NCBI RefSeq assembly: GCF_011694515.1
Contig: NZ_CP050192.1
Span: 1,385,434-1,449,433 of the forward strand
Reading direction: 5' to 3'
Length of the DNA stretch: 64,000 nucleotides
DNA from: Mycobacterium sp. DL592
GTDB lineage: Bacteria > Actinomycetota > Actinomycetes > Mycobacteriales > Mycobacteriaceae
Under the pieces are notes generated by a model, which searched no databases, was not told where the DNA came from, and saw nothing but the letters and a program-made list of their open reading frames with translations. A program made the position numbers and the translations under genes. This document shows positions 54,257-62,206 of this stretch, piece by piece. Within the stretch, counting starts at the first letter, position 1. The number at the start of each line of letters is the position of its first letter.

Positions 54257-55348
54257 TCAGCGTGTTCCGACGGGGGCCGGGATGTCGATGCCATACAAGC
54301 CGGCGGCGTTGCGCCAGCAGACCTTCGCCCGCTGCTCGGCGGTCCACGCCGCGGGCAGGGACCGGGCGTCGCCGCAGTGCCAGTGCGGGTAGCTGGACCC
54401 GAACATCAGCATGTCGTCCTTGCCGGTGAATGACAGCCATTCGTCGGCGAACTCGGCGTCGCCGGGACCGTCGAGGCTGTTGTGGATGAAGTAGACGTGG
54501 CCGGGCAGGTAGTCGCTGGGCATCTTCGGCGCCCACGGGGTCTGCTCCAGGTGCGGGCGGCCGAAGCAATCCATCCGCCAGATGAACGGAGTGATCATGT
54601 CGGCGGCGCCGTCCGCCCAGACGAACTTGAGGTCGGGCATCCGCTCGAACACGCCCTCGGCGATCATGTTCAGCAGGTGGTAGACGTAGTTGAGCGACAT
54701 GAAGCCCAGGTACTGCTCGAAGGTTCGGGTGTGTCCCGACGGTGTCGGCGGGAACGCGATGCCTTCGCCCGGCTCGATGTGAGTGGCCACCGGCAGCCCC
54801 GCGTCGACCGCGGCCTCCCACAGCTCCCAGAACTGTGGCTTGCCGTAGAGCTCCCGTGATTGCAGCGGGATCCCGATCTGCACGACCTGCGGATGGTTCT
54901 TGTATTTGTCGATCTCGCGCAGCGCGCCGGTGATGTCGTCAGGGTTGACCCGGATGGTGCCCCGGAACCGCTGGCCGTGCTCGGGGTGCTCCAGCCAGCG
55001 CGACACCATCATCTCGTTGTGGGCGGCCAGGATGGCGGTGCCCAGATGGCGGTCGGGCATGATGCCGCGGCCCATCGGATGCAGCACCGCCACGTCGACA
55101 CCGCGGTCGGCGAACAGATGCTTGGCGACGATATCGGGATCGGATCCGGGGTATTGGCCGTCGGGACCGCGGGAACCCTTGACGTACTCACCGCCGGGAG
55201 CGCCGTACCAGTCCATCTCGTAGTCGGGGAAGCCACGGCTCTTGAACGGCTCGCGCATCACCGTCCGCAGTTCGGGCGTCGACCCGAAGAAGATGTGCAC
55301 ACTCGCATCGATGAGGGGCGTCGTCGTCCCGTCGTGGTGCTCGATCAC
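54257..55348 (-). CDS. Amidohydrolase (ACMSD-like)
   Basis: 363 residues from a GTG at 55348 with GGAAGG at good spacing; a TTG at 55396 would add 16 residues directly beside the operator. PLIDASVHIF gives the first metal motif, LPVATHIEPGEG the His, FVWADGAADMITPFIWRMD the barrel block and LMFGSSYPHWHCGDA the catalytic region, where the usual Asp of SDYPH is Ser-Tyr (GSSYPH), a notable substitution. First gene of an operon with a second amidohydrolase, Rieske ferredoxin and hydrolase. Confidence 0.9.
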   Translation of the reverse strand: MIEHHDGTTTPLIDASVHIFFGSTPELRTVMREPFKSRGFPDYEMDWYGAPGGEYVKGSRGPDGQYPGSDPDIVAKHLFADRGVDVAVLHPMGRGIMPDRHLGTAILAAHNEMMVSRWLEHPEHGQRFRGTIRVNPDDITGALREIDKYKNHPQVVQIGIPLQSRELYGKPQFWELWEAAVDAGLPVATHIEPGEGIAFPPTPSGHTRTFEQYLGFMSLNYVYHLLNMIAEGVFERMPDLKFVWADGAADMITPFIWRMDCFGRPHLEQTPWAPKMPSDYLPGHVYFIHNSLDGPGDAEFADEWLSFTGKDDMLMFGSSYPHWHCGDARSLPAAWTAEQRAKVCWRNAAGLYGIDIPAPVGTR

Positions 55349-55399
55349 CAAACCCGCCTTCCGTCTGCCCCACAGTGTAAATCCCAGTTCTTGCAATGC

Positions 55400-55414
55400 A
55401 AGAATAGTGTTCTC
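55400..55414. promoter_or_regulatory. Operator, regulon site 7
   Basis: AAGAATAGTGTTCTC lies directly upstream of the minus-strand amidohydrolase operon and matches the right half of the consensus well. It is in the divergent gap to the acyl-CoA dehydrogenase pair at 55571. Confidence 0.65.
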
Positions 55415-55503
55415 ACTATGGAGAGTAGAACCTCGTTACCACTCTGCCTCACCGGACGGTAGGCAGCAAGGAAATTGCCCGGTAGAGTGCGATACCGAAT
55501 TGA

Positions 55504-55518
55504 GAGAACCGGTAACTC
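55504..55518. promoter_or_regulatory. Operator-like site upstream of the dehydrogenase pair (weaker match)
   Basis: GAGAACCGGTAACTC has the correct 15-bp layout and a good left half, 53 nt before the GTG at 55571. Probably serves the rightward promoter of the same divergent region. Confidence 0.45.
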
Positions 55519-55570
55519 GCTATAGGAGAATGAGGTTTCCACAGTCGGGTAGCAGGACAGGAGAAGTTGG

Positions 55571-56563
55571 GTGCTACTGGAATTCGACGCTGATCAGCGT
55601 TTGTGGCAGGACACCGTGCGAGATGCCGTCGCCAAGCAGTGCCCGGCGTCGCTGATCCGCGGCATCGCCGAGAACGGCGTGGACCCCGCGCCGTTGTGGG
55701 GCAGCTACGTCGAGCAGGGCTGGACCGAGCTCAACGAACCCGCGACGGCGGTCGAGTTGGCGATCGTCCTCGAGGAACTCGGCCGGGCCACCGACCCCAC
55801 CCCGTTCCTGGCCACCGTCACGCAGTTCGCACCGCTGGCCGGTGACCGCTACGACCCGGAGAAGGCCGGCGCTGCGATCTACGACGGAGTCACCGCCCAC
55901 CGCGACGCCGACGGCTGGGTGCTGCGCGGAACCGCCCGCCACGTGCTCGACGGGGACCGTGCCGAGAAGCTCGCGGTGGTCACCGACGGTGGGGTCTTCC
56001 TCGTCGACTGGTCGGCGATCACCGTCACCCGCGCCACCGTCTTCGACCCCGCACTGCATGTGGCCGACGTGAACTTCGCCGACGTGCACGTCCCCGACAC
56101 CGATCGGCTGCGTACCGACCCGGAGCGCGCCCGCCATGTCGCGCTGATGGGGATCGCGATCACGACGGTCGGCGCCTGCCAGCGGGTGCTCGACCTGGCG
56201 TTGCACCATGTCCGCGACCGCCACCAGTTCGGCGCGCCGATCGGGTCGTTCCAGGCCGTGCAGCACAAGGCCGTCGACATGCACGTCGCCATCGAGCGGG
56301 CCCGGGCGCTGGGTTACTTCGCGGCGCTGACGATCAGTGCCGACGACCCGCGCAGGCGGCTGGCCGCCGCGATGGCCAAAGCCGCCGCGGGCGACTGCCA
56401 GTCGGTGGTGTTCCGCCATGGTCTGCAGCTCTTCGGCGCCATGGGATTCACCTGGGAGAACGACGTTCAGTTCGCGCTCAAGCGCGCCAAGGTCGGCGAG
56501 CTGCTGCTCGGCGGCGCGGCCGAGCATCGCGCGATCATCGCCGAGGAATACGAGGAGGACTGA
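55571..56563 (+). CDS. Acyl-CoA dehydrogenase, short/divergent subunit of a heteromeric pair
   Basis: 330 residues from a GTG at 55571. The N-terminal domain is present but reduced and the C-terminal LALHHVRDRHQFGAPIGSFQAVQHKAVDM and GLQLFGAMGFTWENDVQFALKRAK segments are standard. The FAD-site motifs EPGxGSD and KVWTS are missing, as in non-catalytic partners of alpha2beta2 FadE complexes. It overlaps the long subunit gene by one base (TGATG). Confidence 0.88.
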   Translation: MLLEFDADQRLWQDTVRDAVAKQCPASLIRGIAENGVDPAPLWGSYVEQGWTELNEPATAVELAIVLEELGRATDPTPFLATVTQFAPLAGDRYDPEKAGAAIYDGVTAHRDADGWVLRGTARHVLDGDRAEKLAVVTDGGVFLVDWSAITVTRATVFDPALHVADVNFADVHVPDTDRLRTDPERARHVALMGIAITTVGACQRVLDLALHHVRDRHQFGAPIGSFQAVQHKAVDMHVAIERARALGYFAALTISADDPRRRLAAAMAKAAAGDCQSVVFRHGLQLFGAMGFTWENDVQFALKRAKVGELLLGGAAEHRAIIAEEYEED

Positions 56564-57741
56564 TGCAACTCACCTTTGATCCCGATGTCGAGGAGTTCCG
56601 CAGGCAGTTCAGCGACTTCCTCGACGCCAACCTGCCCGACGAGGCGCAGACTCTGGAGCGGCCGCGGTCGGTGTCCCACATGCCGGCCTGGGCGCGGCGC
56701 TGGCAGCGGCTGTTGTTCGACAACGGCTGGCTGCTGCCGGGCCAGCCGCCGGAGTTCGGCGGCCGCAACGCGACCATCCTGCAGCAGTTCGTCCATCTCG
56801 AGGAGCTGTGCCGTCGCCGCATCTACCACAGCTTCAACCCGCAGGGCGTCAATATCGTTGCCGCCTCGCTGATTTCGTTCGGATCCGACGAGCAGAAACA
56901 GCGCTGGGCGGTTCCGGTACTCAAGGGTGAGAAGACCGCGTCGCTGGGGATGAGCGAGCCCAGTGCGGGTTCGGACCTGGCCTCGCTGCGCACCAGGGCC
57001 GTGTTGGACGGCGACCACTTCGTGGTCAACGGGCAGAAGGTGTGGACCTCGGGTGCCCATGACGCGGACTTCCTGCTGACATTTGTGCGCACCGACCCCG
57101 ATGCGCCCAAGCACAAGGGCATCAGCGCGCTGATCATCCCGACCGATCTGCCCGGAGTGGTCTGCCGGCCGTTCCCCTCGATCTGCGGGATCGACGACAA
57201 GGACTTCAACGAGGTCTTCTTCACCGATGTCCGGGTGCCGGCCGAGAACCTCGTCGGCCCACTCAATGGCGGGTGGGGAGTGGCCAACGGGTCACTGGGC
57301 CACGAACGCACCATGATGTGGCTGGGCTTCGCCGACCGGATCGCCAACATGATCGGCGACTTCACGCCGCGCACACCGCTGGAGAAGGACCAGTACGCAT
57401 CGATGATCATGGACTACCAGGCGCTGCGCCTGATGGGCTCGGCCGGGCTGGCCAAGGCCGCGCGGGGCGAGGTCGACGTCGCGTCCGTGTCGGTGCTCAA
57501 GCTGTTCGGCTCCGAAGCCGAGCTGCGGGCTTCCGAAACCGCTTTGTCCGCAGCGGGTTCCGAGGGGCTGATCCATCCGTCGACCACCGGACCGTACGCA
57601 CACATGAACCTCGACCACTACTTCGCCAGCTGGTTCGAGCGGCATGCCCGCAGCTTCTCCGGCACCATCGCAGGCGGCACTTCAGAGATCCAGCGCAACA
57701 TCATCGCCCAGCAGGTGCTGGGCCTGCCGCGCGGCAGGTAA
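56563..57741 (+). CDS. Acyl-CoA dehydrogenase, long subunit of a heteromeric pair
   Basis: 392 residues. GMSEPSAGSDLASLRTRAVLDG and GQKVWTSGAHDADFLL are FAD/substrate motifs, SLGHERTMMWLGF carries the isovaleryl-type Glu and IAGGTSEIQRNII has Gly at the MCAD position. RSVSHMPAWARRWQRLLFDNGWLLPGQPPEFGG is the typical N-terminal helix region. Works with the preceding short subunit. Ends before a large hairpin and a convergent P450 gene. Confidence 0.93.
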   Translation: MQLTFDPDVEEFRRQFSDFLDANLPDEAQTLERPRSVSHMPAWARRWQRLLFDNGWLLPGQPPEFGGRNATILQQFVHLEELCRRRIYHSFNPQGVNIVAASLISFGSDEQKQRWAVPVLKGEKTASLGMSEPSAGSDLASLRTRAVLDGDHFVVNGQKVWTSGAHDADFLLTFVRTDPDAPKHKGISALIIPTDLPGVVCRPFPSICGIDDKDFNEVFFTDVRVPAENLVGPLNGGWGVANGSLGHERTMMWLGFADRIANMIGDFTPRTPLEKDQYASMIMDYQALRLMGSAGLAKAARGEVDVASVSVLKLFGSEAELRASETALSAAGSEGLIHPSTTGPYAHMNLDHYFASWFERHARSFSGTIAGGTSEIQRNIIAQQVLGLPRGR

Positions 57742-57746
57742 CCCAT

Positions 57747-57811
57747 GCGTTGAGTGAGGAACCTCGCAGGTTTCCACTCGCACTTCTTGTGCGTGGTTCC
57801 TCACTCAACGC
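57747..57811. terminator. Large bidirectional hairpin between convergent genes
   Basis: Perfect 17-bp arms at 57747-57763 and 57795-57811 enclose an inner 5-bp stem (CGCAC 57779-57783 with GTGCG 57789-57793). It separates the stops at 57741 (+) and 57818 (-). Confidence 0.72.
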
Positions 57812-57817
57812 CCGCGG

Positions 57818-59179
57818 TCAGTCGATGACCGCGGCCTCCTTGCGTTCGGTGATCGGGCGGGCCAGCTCCTGCTCGTCGCAGATGCGCTGCAGCTTCTCCA
57901 GCGTCTCGTCCAATCCGGGACCCAGCCGCTTGCCGGGGGTGAACGTCGCGGGCAGTTTCCGCATGCCCTGGATCACCCCGATGGTGTCGTAGTGCACCGT
58001 GCCTTCGGGGTCGCAGCGGTAGTCCGGCATCCGGTCGAGCACGCTGGTGAGCATGTCCTTGAACACCGTGCGGGCCACATTGGAGCCGATGCAGCGGTGC
58101 ACGCCGATGCCGAAGCTGAAGTGCCGGTTACCCTTTCGGTCCAGGATCACGTCGTTGGGATCGTGGAACACCGAGGGGTCGCGGTTGGCCATCGCCCACG
58201 AGATCCACACCCGCTCGCCCTCCCTGAACCGGTGGTCTTCGAGCTCGACGTCGTCGGAGAAGGTCCGGCCGTCGCCGGGGGCTGGGGTGTAGAACCGCAG
58301 GAACTCCTCGGTGGCCGGGTCGAGCAGGGTGTCACGTTCGCGGCTGAGCCGCTCACGCTCGTCGGGATGCTCCGAAAGCCATTCCAGCGCATGGGCGGTC
58401 AGCGCGGTGGTGGTGTCGAAGCCGCCGCCGATGATCAGGCCCAGCATGCCCAGGATCTCCATGTCCGGTGCGGGCTCGCCGTCGACGCGCAGGTTGATCA
58501 GCGCGTTGAGCAGTCCGGGCCGCGGCTTGTCTTTCGCCTCGTGCATCCGGGTGATCAGGTCGATGCCCATCTCGCGGTGCTGCTGGGCCACCCGTTCGGC
58601 GTCGGGGGAGTGTTCGGGGGTGTAGATCGCCGCGTGGGTGGGCTCGCAGTAGATGGTCCAGTTCTTCAGCGGGATACCGAGCAATGCCATCGTCAGCACG
58701 GCGGGCACCACGTTGGCCAGGTCGTCGATGAAGTCGATGCGGCCCGACTCGATCTTCTCGTCGATACTGGCCCGCACGATCTCGTGCACGAACGGCTCCC
58801 ACCGGGCCACCGCCGCTGGCGACAGGTAGGGGTTGAGCACGTTGCGATAGATGCGGTGCTCAGGGTCGTCCATCTCGAGCATGCCGCCGCGGGTCACCAC
58901 CCGCCGGCTGGTGGGAATCGAAATCCCCTTGTAGCCGCGCCGTTCTCCGTTGATGTCGTGGTCGTTGGAGATGTGCGGGCACCGGGCCAGCTCGAAGACC
59001 GCGTTGCTGCCGGCCGCCACCCAGTGGCCGCCATAGGTGTCCGACCATGCGATCGGGCACTTCTCGTGCATCTCCTCGGTGATCTTCTCGAACTGCACCC
59101 GGTACTCCGGGGTGTGTCGGTCGAAGTGGTAGCGAGGTTGCTTGCGCTCGTCATCGGTGGTGACGTCGTCGACGCTCAA
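57818..59179 (-). CDS. Cytochrome P450
   Basis: 453 residues from a TTG at 59179 with AAGGGAG eight bases upstream; a longer in-frame ATG at 59260 would overlap the ferredoxin gene. The heme segment HFSFGIGVHRCIGSNVAR (Cys near residue 370), I-helix IIGGGFDTTTALTAHALEW, LEMDDPEHRIYRNVLNPYLSP and ATEEFLRFYTPAPGDGRTF (ExxR region) are present. It forms a P450-ferredoxin-SDR operon with the next two genes upstream. Probable hydroxylase of the pathway substrate or a downstream alcohol. CYP family not assigned. Confidence 0.94.
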   Translation of the reverse strand: MSVDDVTTDDERKQPRYHFDRHTPEYRVQFEKITEEMHEKCPIAWSDTYGGHWVAAGSNAVFELARCPHISNDHDINGERRGYKGISIPTSRRVVTRGGMLEMDDPEHRIYRNVLNPYLSPAAVARWEPFVHEIVRASIDEKIESGRIDFIDDLANVVPAVLTMALLGIPLKNWTIYCEPTHAAIYTPEHSPDAERVAQQHREMGIDLITRMHEAKDKPRPGLLNALINLRVDGEPAPDMEILGMLGLIIGGGFDTTTALTAHALEWLSEHPDERERLSRERDTLLDPATEEFLRFYTPAPGDGRTFSDDVELEDHRFREGERVWISWAMANRDPSVFHDPNDVILDRKGNRHFSFGIGVHRCIGSNVARTVFKDMLTSVLDRMPDYRCDPEGTVHYDTIGVIQGMRKLPATFTPGKRLGPGLDETLEKLQRICDEQELARPITERKEAAVID

Positions 59180-59223
59180 GGCGCTGTCTCCCTTGACTTC
59201 TGGTGGGGCGGTGAGTGTGGCGG

Positions 59224-59421
59224 TCAGTCCTCGTCGATGAGGATTGCCTGTTCCGGACAAGACTGTGCGGCCTCCCGGACGAGGGCCTCCTGCTCGGCCG
59301 GGACCACTTCGGTCACCGGAGACGAGCTGCCGTCAATGTCGCTGAGCACGAACATCTCTGGAGCGATCATGGCGCACAGGGTGTGCCCCTGGCAGCGGTT
59401 CTGGTCTACCCGAACCTTCAC
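59224..59421 (-). CDS. [3Fe-4S] ferredoxin (P450 partner)
   Basis: 65 residues with Cys10, Cys16 and Cys55 (SCPEQA) in the P450-ferredoxin pattern. Lies between SDR and P450 genes, 44 nt upstream of the P450 start. One of three ferredoxins of this type in the island, each next to a P450 or reductase. Confidence 0.93.
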   Translation of the reverse strand: MKVRVDQNRCQGHTLCAMIAPEMFVLSDIDGSSSPVTEVVPAEQEALVREAAQSCPEQAILIDED

Positions 59422-59457
59422 GGCTTATCCTTCCGTTCGTCGCTGTCCTGCCGGGTG

Positions 59458-60318
59458 TCAGACGTGGTAGTCGTACCACTTCAAGTAGCCGCCGGCGTCG
59501 ACGCGCAGCTGCATACCGGTGACGTAGCGGGCCTCGTCGGAGGCCAGCCACAGCACGGCATTGCTGATGTCCAGTGGCTCGACGTAGTTGACCTTCATCG
59601 CCTGCTGGACACCGAACACGGGCTCGGCGTCGGCCCGGGTCGGGTGTTCGAGATCGGGACGGAACGAGCGGTACATCGGTTCGCTCTGCAGCATGTCGGT
59701 GTTGCAGTTCGTCGGGTGCACGACGTTGGCCCGGATTCCCCGCACAGCTACCTCGGTGGCCAGATCGTGGACGTAGTTCGACAGCAGACGCTTGGCCACC
59801 ATGTAGGACATGCCGCCGGGATCAGAGCCCGGGTTGGCCTTCTGGTGGGCGTCCATCAGTGCCGCGGTGGAGCCGGTGGCGATGATCGAGGCGCCCTCCT
59901 CGAGATGCGGCAGCGCCACCTGGATCGCATTGATGGTCCCGATCAGGTTGGTGTTGATCACGTCGCACCAGGCCTGCAGGGGCGGCTCGCCCTTCATCCC
60001 GGCGATGCCGGCCTGGGCCACCACGATGTCGACCTTGCCGAACTCGGCGAGCCCGCGATCGAGGGCATCCTTGAGCTGGGCGGCCTCCCGGACGTCGGCC
60101 TGCACCGTGACGATGCCGCGGCCGGTCTTCTTCACCAGCTCCGCGGTCTCCTCCAGATCCTCCGGGGTGGCCATCGGGTAGCCGATGGTCGCGACGTCCT
60201 TGCACAAGTCGATGGCGATGATGTCGGCGCCCTCTTCGGCCAGCCGCAGGGCATGGCTACGTCCCTGTCCGCGTGCGGCACCGGTGATGAATGCGACTTT
60301 GCCTTGGACTCGTCCCAC
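59458..60318 (-). CDS. Mycofactocin-coupled SDR family oxidoreductase
   Basis: 286 residues. AFITGAARGQGRSHALRLAEEGADIIAIDLC is the signature start of the mycofactocin-dependent SDR group (nicotinamide non-exchanging alcohol dehydrogenases that pass electrons to mycofactocin). TGSTAALMDAHQKANPGSDPGGMSYMVAKRLL contains the Ser and Tyr-x3-Lys catalytic set with the family-specific insertion, and the C-terminal YVTGMQLRVDAGGYLKWYDYHV is typical. Likely oxidises the alcohol made by the coupled P450. Confidence 0.93.
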   Translation of the reverse strand: MGRVQGKVAFITGAARGQGRSHALRLAEEGADIIAIDLCKDVATIGYPMATPEDLEETAELVKKTGRGIVTVQADVREAAQLKDALDRGLAEFGKVDIVVAQAGIAGMKGEPPLQAWCDVINTNLIGTINAIQVALPHLEEGASIIATGSTAALMDAHQKANPGSDPGGMSYMVAKRLLSNYVHDLATEVAVRGIRANVVHPTNCNTDMLQSEPMYRSFRPDLEHPTRADAEPVFGVQQAMKVNYVEPLDISNAVLWLASDEARYVTGMQLRVDAGGYLKWYDYHV

Positions 60319-60712
60319 GGTGTGTTCCTTTCAATTGCTCTGGAGGATCGGATGTTTGAGCGGCGTGCTCAGGCCGGTGCGGTGGAGCTGCGGACGTGCG
60401 GGTGCGTCGCCGGCCTGGACGCGATCGTCACGTCGGGGACAGGGGAGCGCAGAGATTCCAGCCGACACGATCTCACTGTCCAAGAATCTCCCTTTCTGGA
60501 ATGAGAACGGTACTCTCGGTGTGACGCATTTCGCAAGACACATCGGCTCGATGTGTCTAACTGCGGGAATGGTTCGGCAACGCGGCGAGCGAGCGGCCCG
60601 CACAGGTCGTGACGGTGTGCCTCGAGGCGGCTTGAGTTCTCGTTCCCCGAATGTATGATTCGCCGAAGATGAGAATCAAGTTATCCAAAACGCTGGGAGA
60701 GGCTGGATTCCT
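60319..60712. promoter_or_regulatory. Divergent intergenic region with two operator-like sites
   Basis: 394-bp gap between the SDR-ferredoxin-P450 operon (minus) and the aldehyde dehydrogenase operon (plus). It holds GAGAACGGTACTCTC at 60503-60517 (good match) and GAGAATCAAGTTATC at 60671-60685 (weaker), one near each promoter. No convincing ORF. Confidence 0.6.
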
Positions 60713-62206
60713 GTGGACACGACGGCGACCATCGCGGGCGGCCTACAAGCGCAGGGGGGCCAGGCTGCCGGCCGGCTCATGCTGATCGACGGCCAGCTGG
60801 TCGGCGCCGCGCAGACCTATGCCTCGCTCAACCCCGCCACGGGTGAAATCGTCGGATACGCACCGAATGCCGACGTCGCCGACGCGCAGCGCGCCATCGC
60901 CGCCGCCCGTAAGGCGTTCGACACCACCGACTGGTCGACCAACGTCGAGCTCCGGATCCGCTGTATGGACCAGCTCCACAAGGCCCTGCTCGACCACAGC
61001 GACGAACTGCGCGCCATCACCATCGCCGAAGTCGGCGCCACCCGCGCGCTCACCGAAAGCGCCCAGCTCGACGACCCCATCCGGATCGTCGGGTACTACG
61101 CAGACCTGTTGAAGACCTACCCGCTGACCGAGGACCTCGGTGAGATCGAGAGCCGCGGGCAGCGTCATCACCGTTGGGTGGAAAAAGAAGCCGCCGGCGT
61201 CGTCGCGGCGATCATCGCCTACAACTATCCCAACCAGCTGGCGCTGGCCAAGCTGGGTCCGGCGCTCGCCGCCGGATGCACGGTGGTGCTCAAAGCCGCT
61301 CCCGACACGCCGCTGACCACACTGGCTCTCGGTGAGGTCATCGCCAAGTACACCGACATCCCCGACGGTGTGCTCAACGTGATCAGCTCGACCGACGCCG
61401 CCGTCGGCGCCGCGCTGACCACGAGTCCCGACGTGGATGTCGTGACCTTCACCGGATCGACGGCCACCGGCCGCAAGATCATGGCCGCCGCCGCCGAGAC
61501 CATCAAGAAGGTATTCCTCGAACTGGGCGGCAAGTCGGCGATGATCGTGCTCGACGACGCCGACTTCAACACCTGCGCGATGATGGCCGCCTTCATGATC
61601 TGCTCGCACGCCGGGCAGGGCTGCGCCATCACCACCCGGCTGCTGGTGCCGCGCAGCCACCACGACGAGATCGTCGAGCAGGTCAAGAACTTCATGGGCA
61701 TGATCAAGTACGGCGACCCGGCCGATCCCGCTACCTATATGGGACCGCTGATCAGCGAGACCCAGCGCGACAAGGTCGACGGCATCGTCAAGCGCGCGGT
61801 GGCGGCCGGGGCGACCCTGGTCACCGGCGGCAACAAGGTGCAGGGGCCGGGCTTCTTCTATGAGCCCACATTGCTGACCAACGTCGACCCGGACAGTGAG
61901 ATCGCCCAGGAGGAGATCTTCGGACCCGTGCTGGCCGTGCTCGCCTACGACGATGACGACGACGCGGTGCGCATCGCCAACAACTCCATCTACGGCTTGT
62001 CCGGCGGGGTGTTCGGCGGCCAGGACCGGGCGCGGGCCATCGCCCGGCGCATTCGCACCGGCACCATGGGCATCAACGGCGGCAACTACTTCGGCCCGGA
62101 CAGCCCCTTCGGCGGCTACAAACAGTCCGGTGTCGGGCGCGAGATGGGTGTGGCCGGACTCGAGGAATTCCTCGAGGGCAAGACGCTGGCCGAGGTGGTC
62201 TCGTGA
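60713..62206 (+). CDS. Aldehyde dehydrogenase (NAD-dependent)
   Basis: 497 residues from a GTG at 60713. The glycine motif and base are in TFTGSTATGRKIMAAAAETIKKVFLELGGKSAMIVL (catalytic Glu in ELGGK), the nucleophilic Cys is in HAGQGCAITTRLLVP near residue 305, and NPATGEIVGYAPNADVADAQRAI and PFGGYKQSGVGREMG are present. Likely oxidises the aldehyde produced by the P450-SDR arm to the acid that the ligase activates. Coupled (GTGA) to a CoA-transferase gene. Confidence 0.94.
   Translation: MDTTATIAGGLQAQGGQAAGRLMLIDGQLVGAAQTYASLNPATGEIVGYAPNADVADAQRAIAAARKAFDTTDWSTNVELRIRCMDQLHKALLDHSDELRAITIAEVGATRALTESAQLDDPIRIVGYYADLLKTYPLTEDLGEIESRGQRHHRWVEKEAAGVVAAIIAYNYPNQLALAKLGPALAAGCTVVLKAAPDTPLTTLALGEVIAKYTDIPDGVLNVISSTDAAVGAALTTSPDVDVVTFTGSTATGRKIMAAAAETIKKVFLELGGKSAMIVLDDADFNTCAMMAAFMICSHAGQGCAITTRLLVPRSHHDEIVEQVKNFMGMIKYGDPADPATYMGPLISETQRDKVDGIVKRAVAAGATLVTGGNKVQGPGFFYEPTLLTNVDPDSEIAQEEIFGPVLAVLAYDDDDDAVRIANNSIYGLSGGVFGGQDRARAIARRIRTGTMGINGGNYFGPDSPFGGYKQSGVGREMGVAGLEEFLEGKTLAEVVS

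Noticed and set aside
60331..60603. 90-codon minus-strand frame in the operator region
   Set aside because: No ribosome-binding site, contains the operator at 60503 and shows no coding-like composition.
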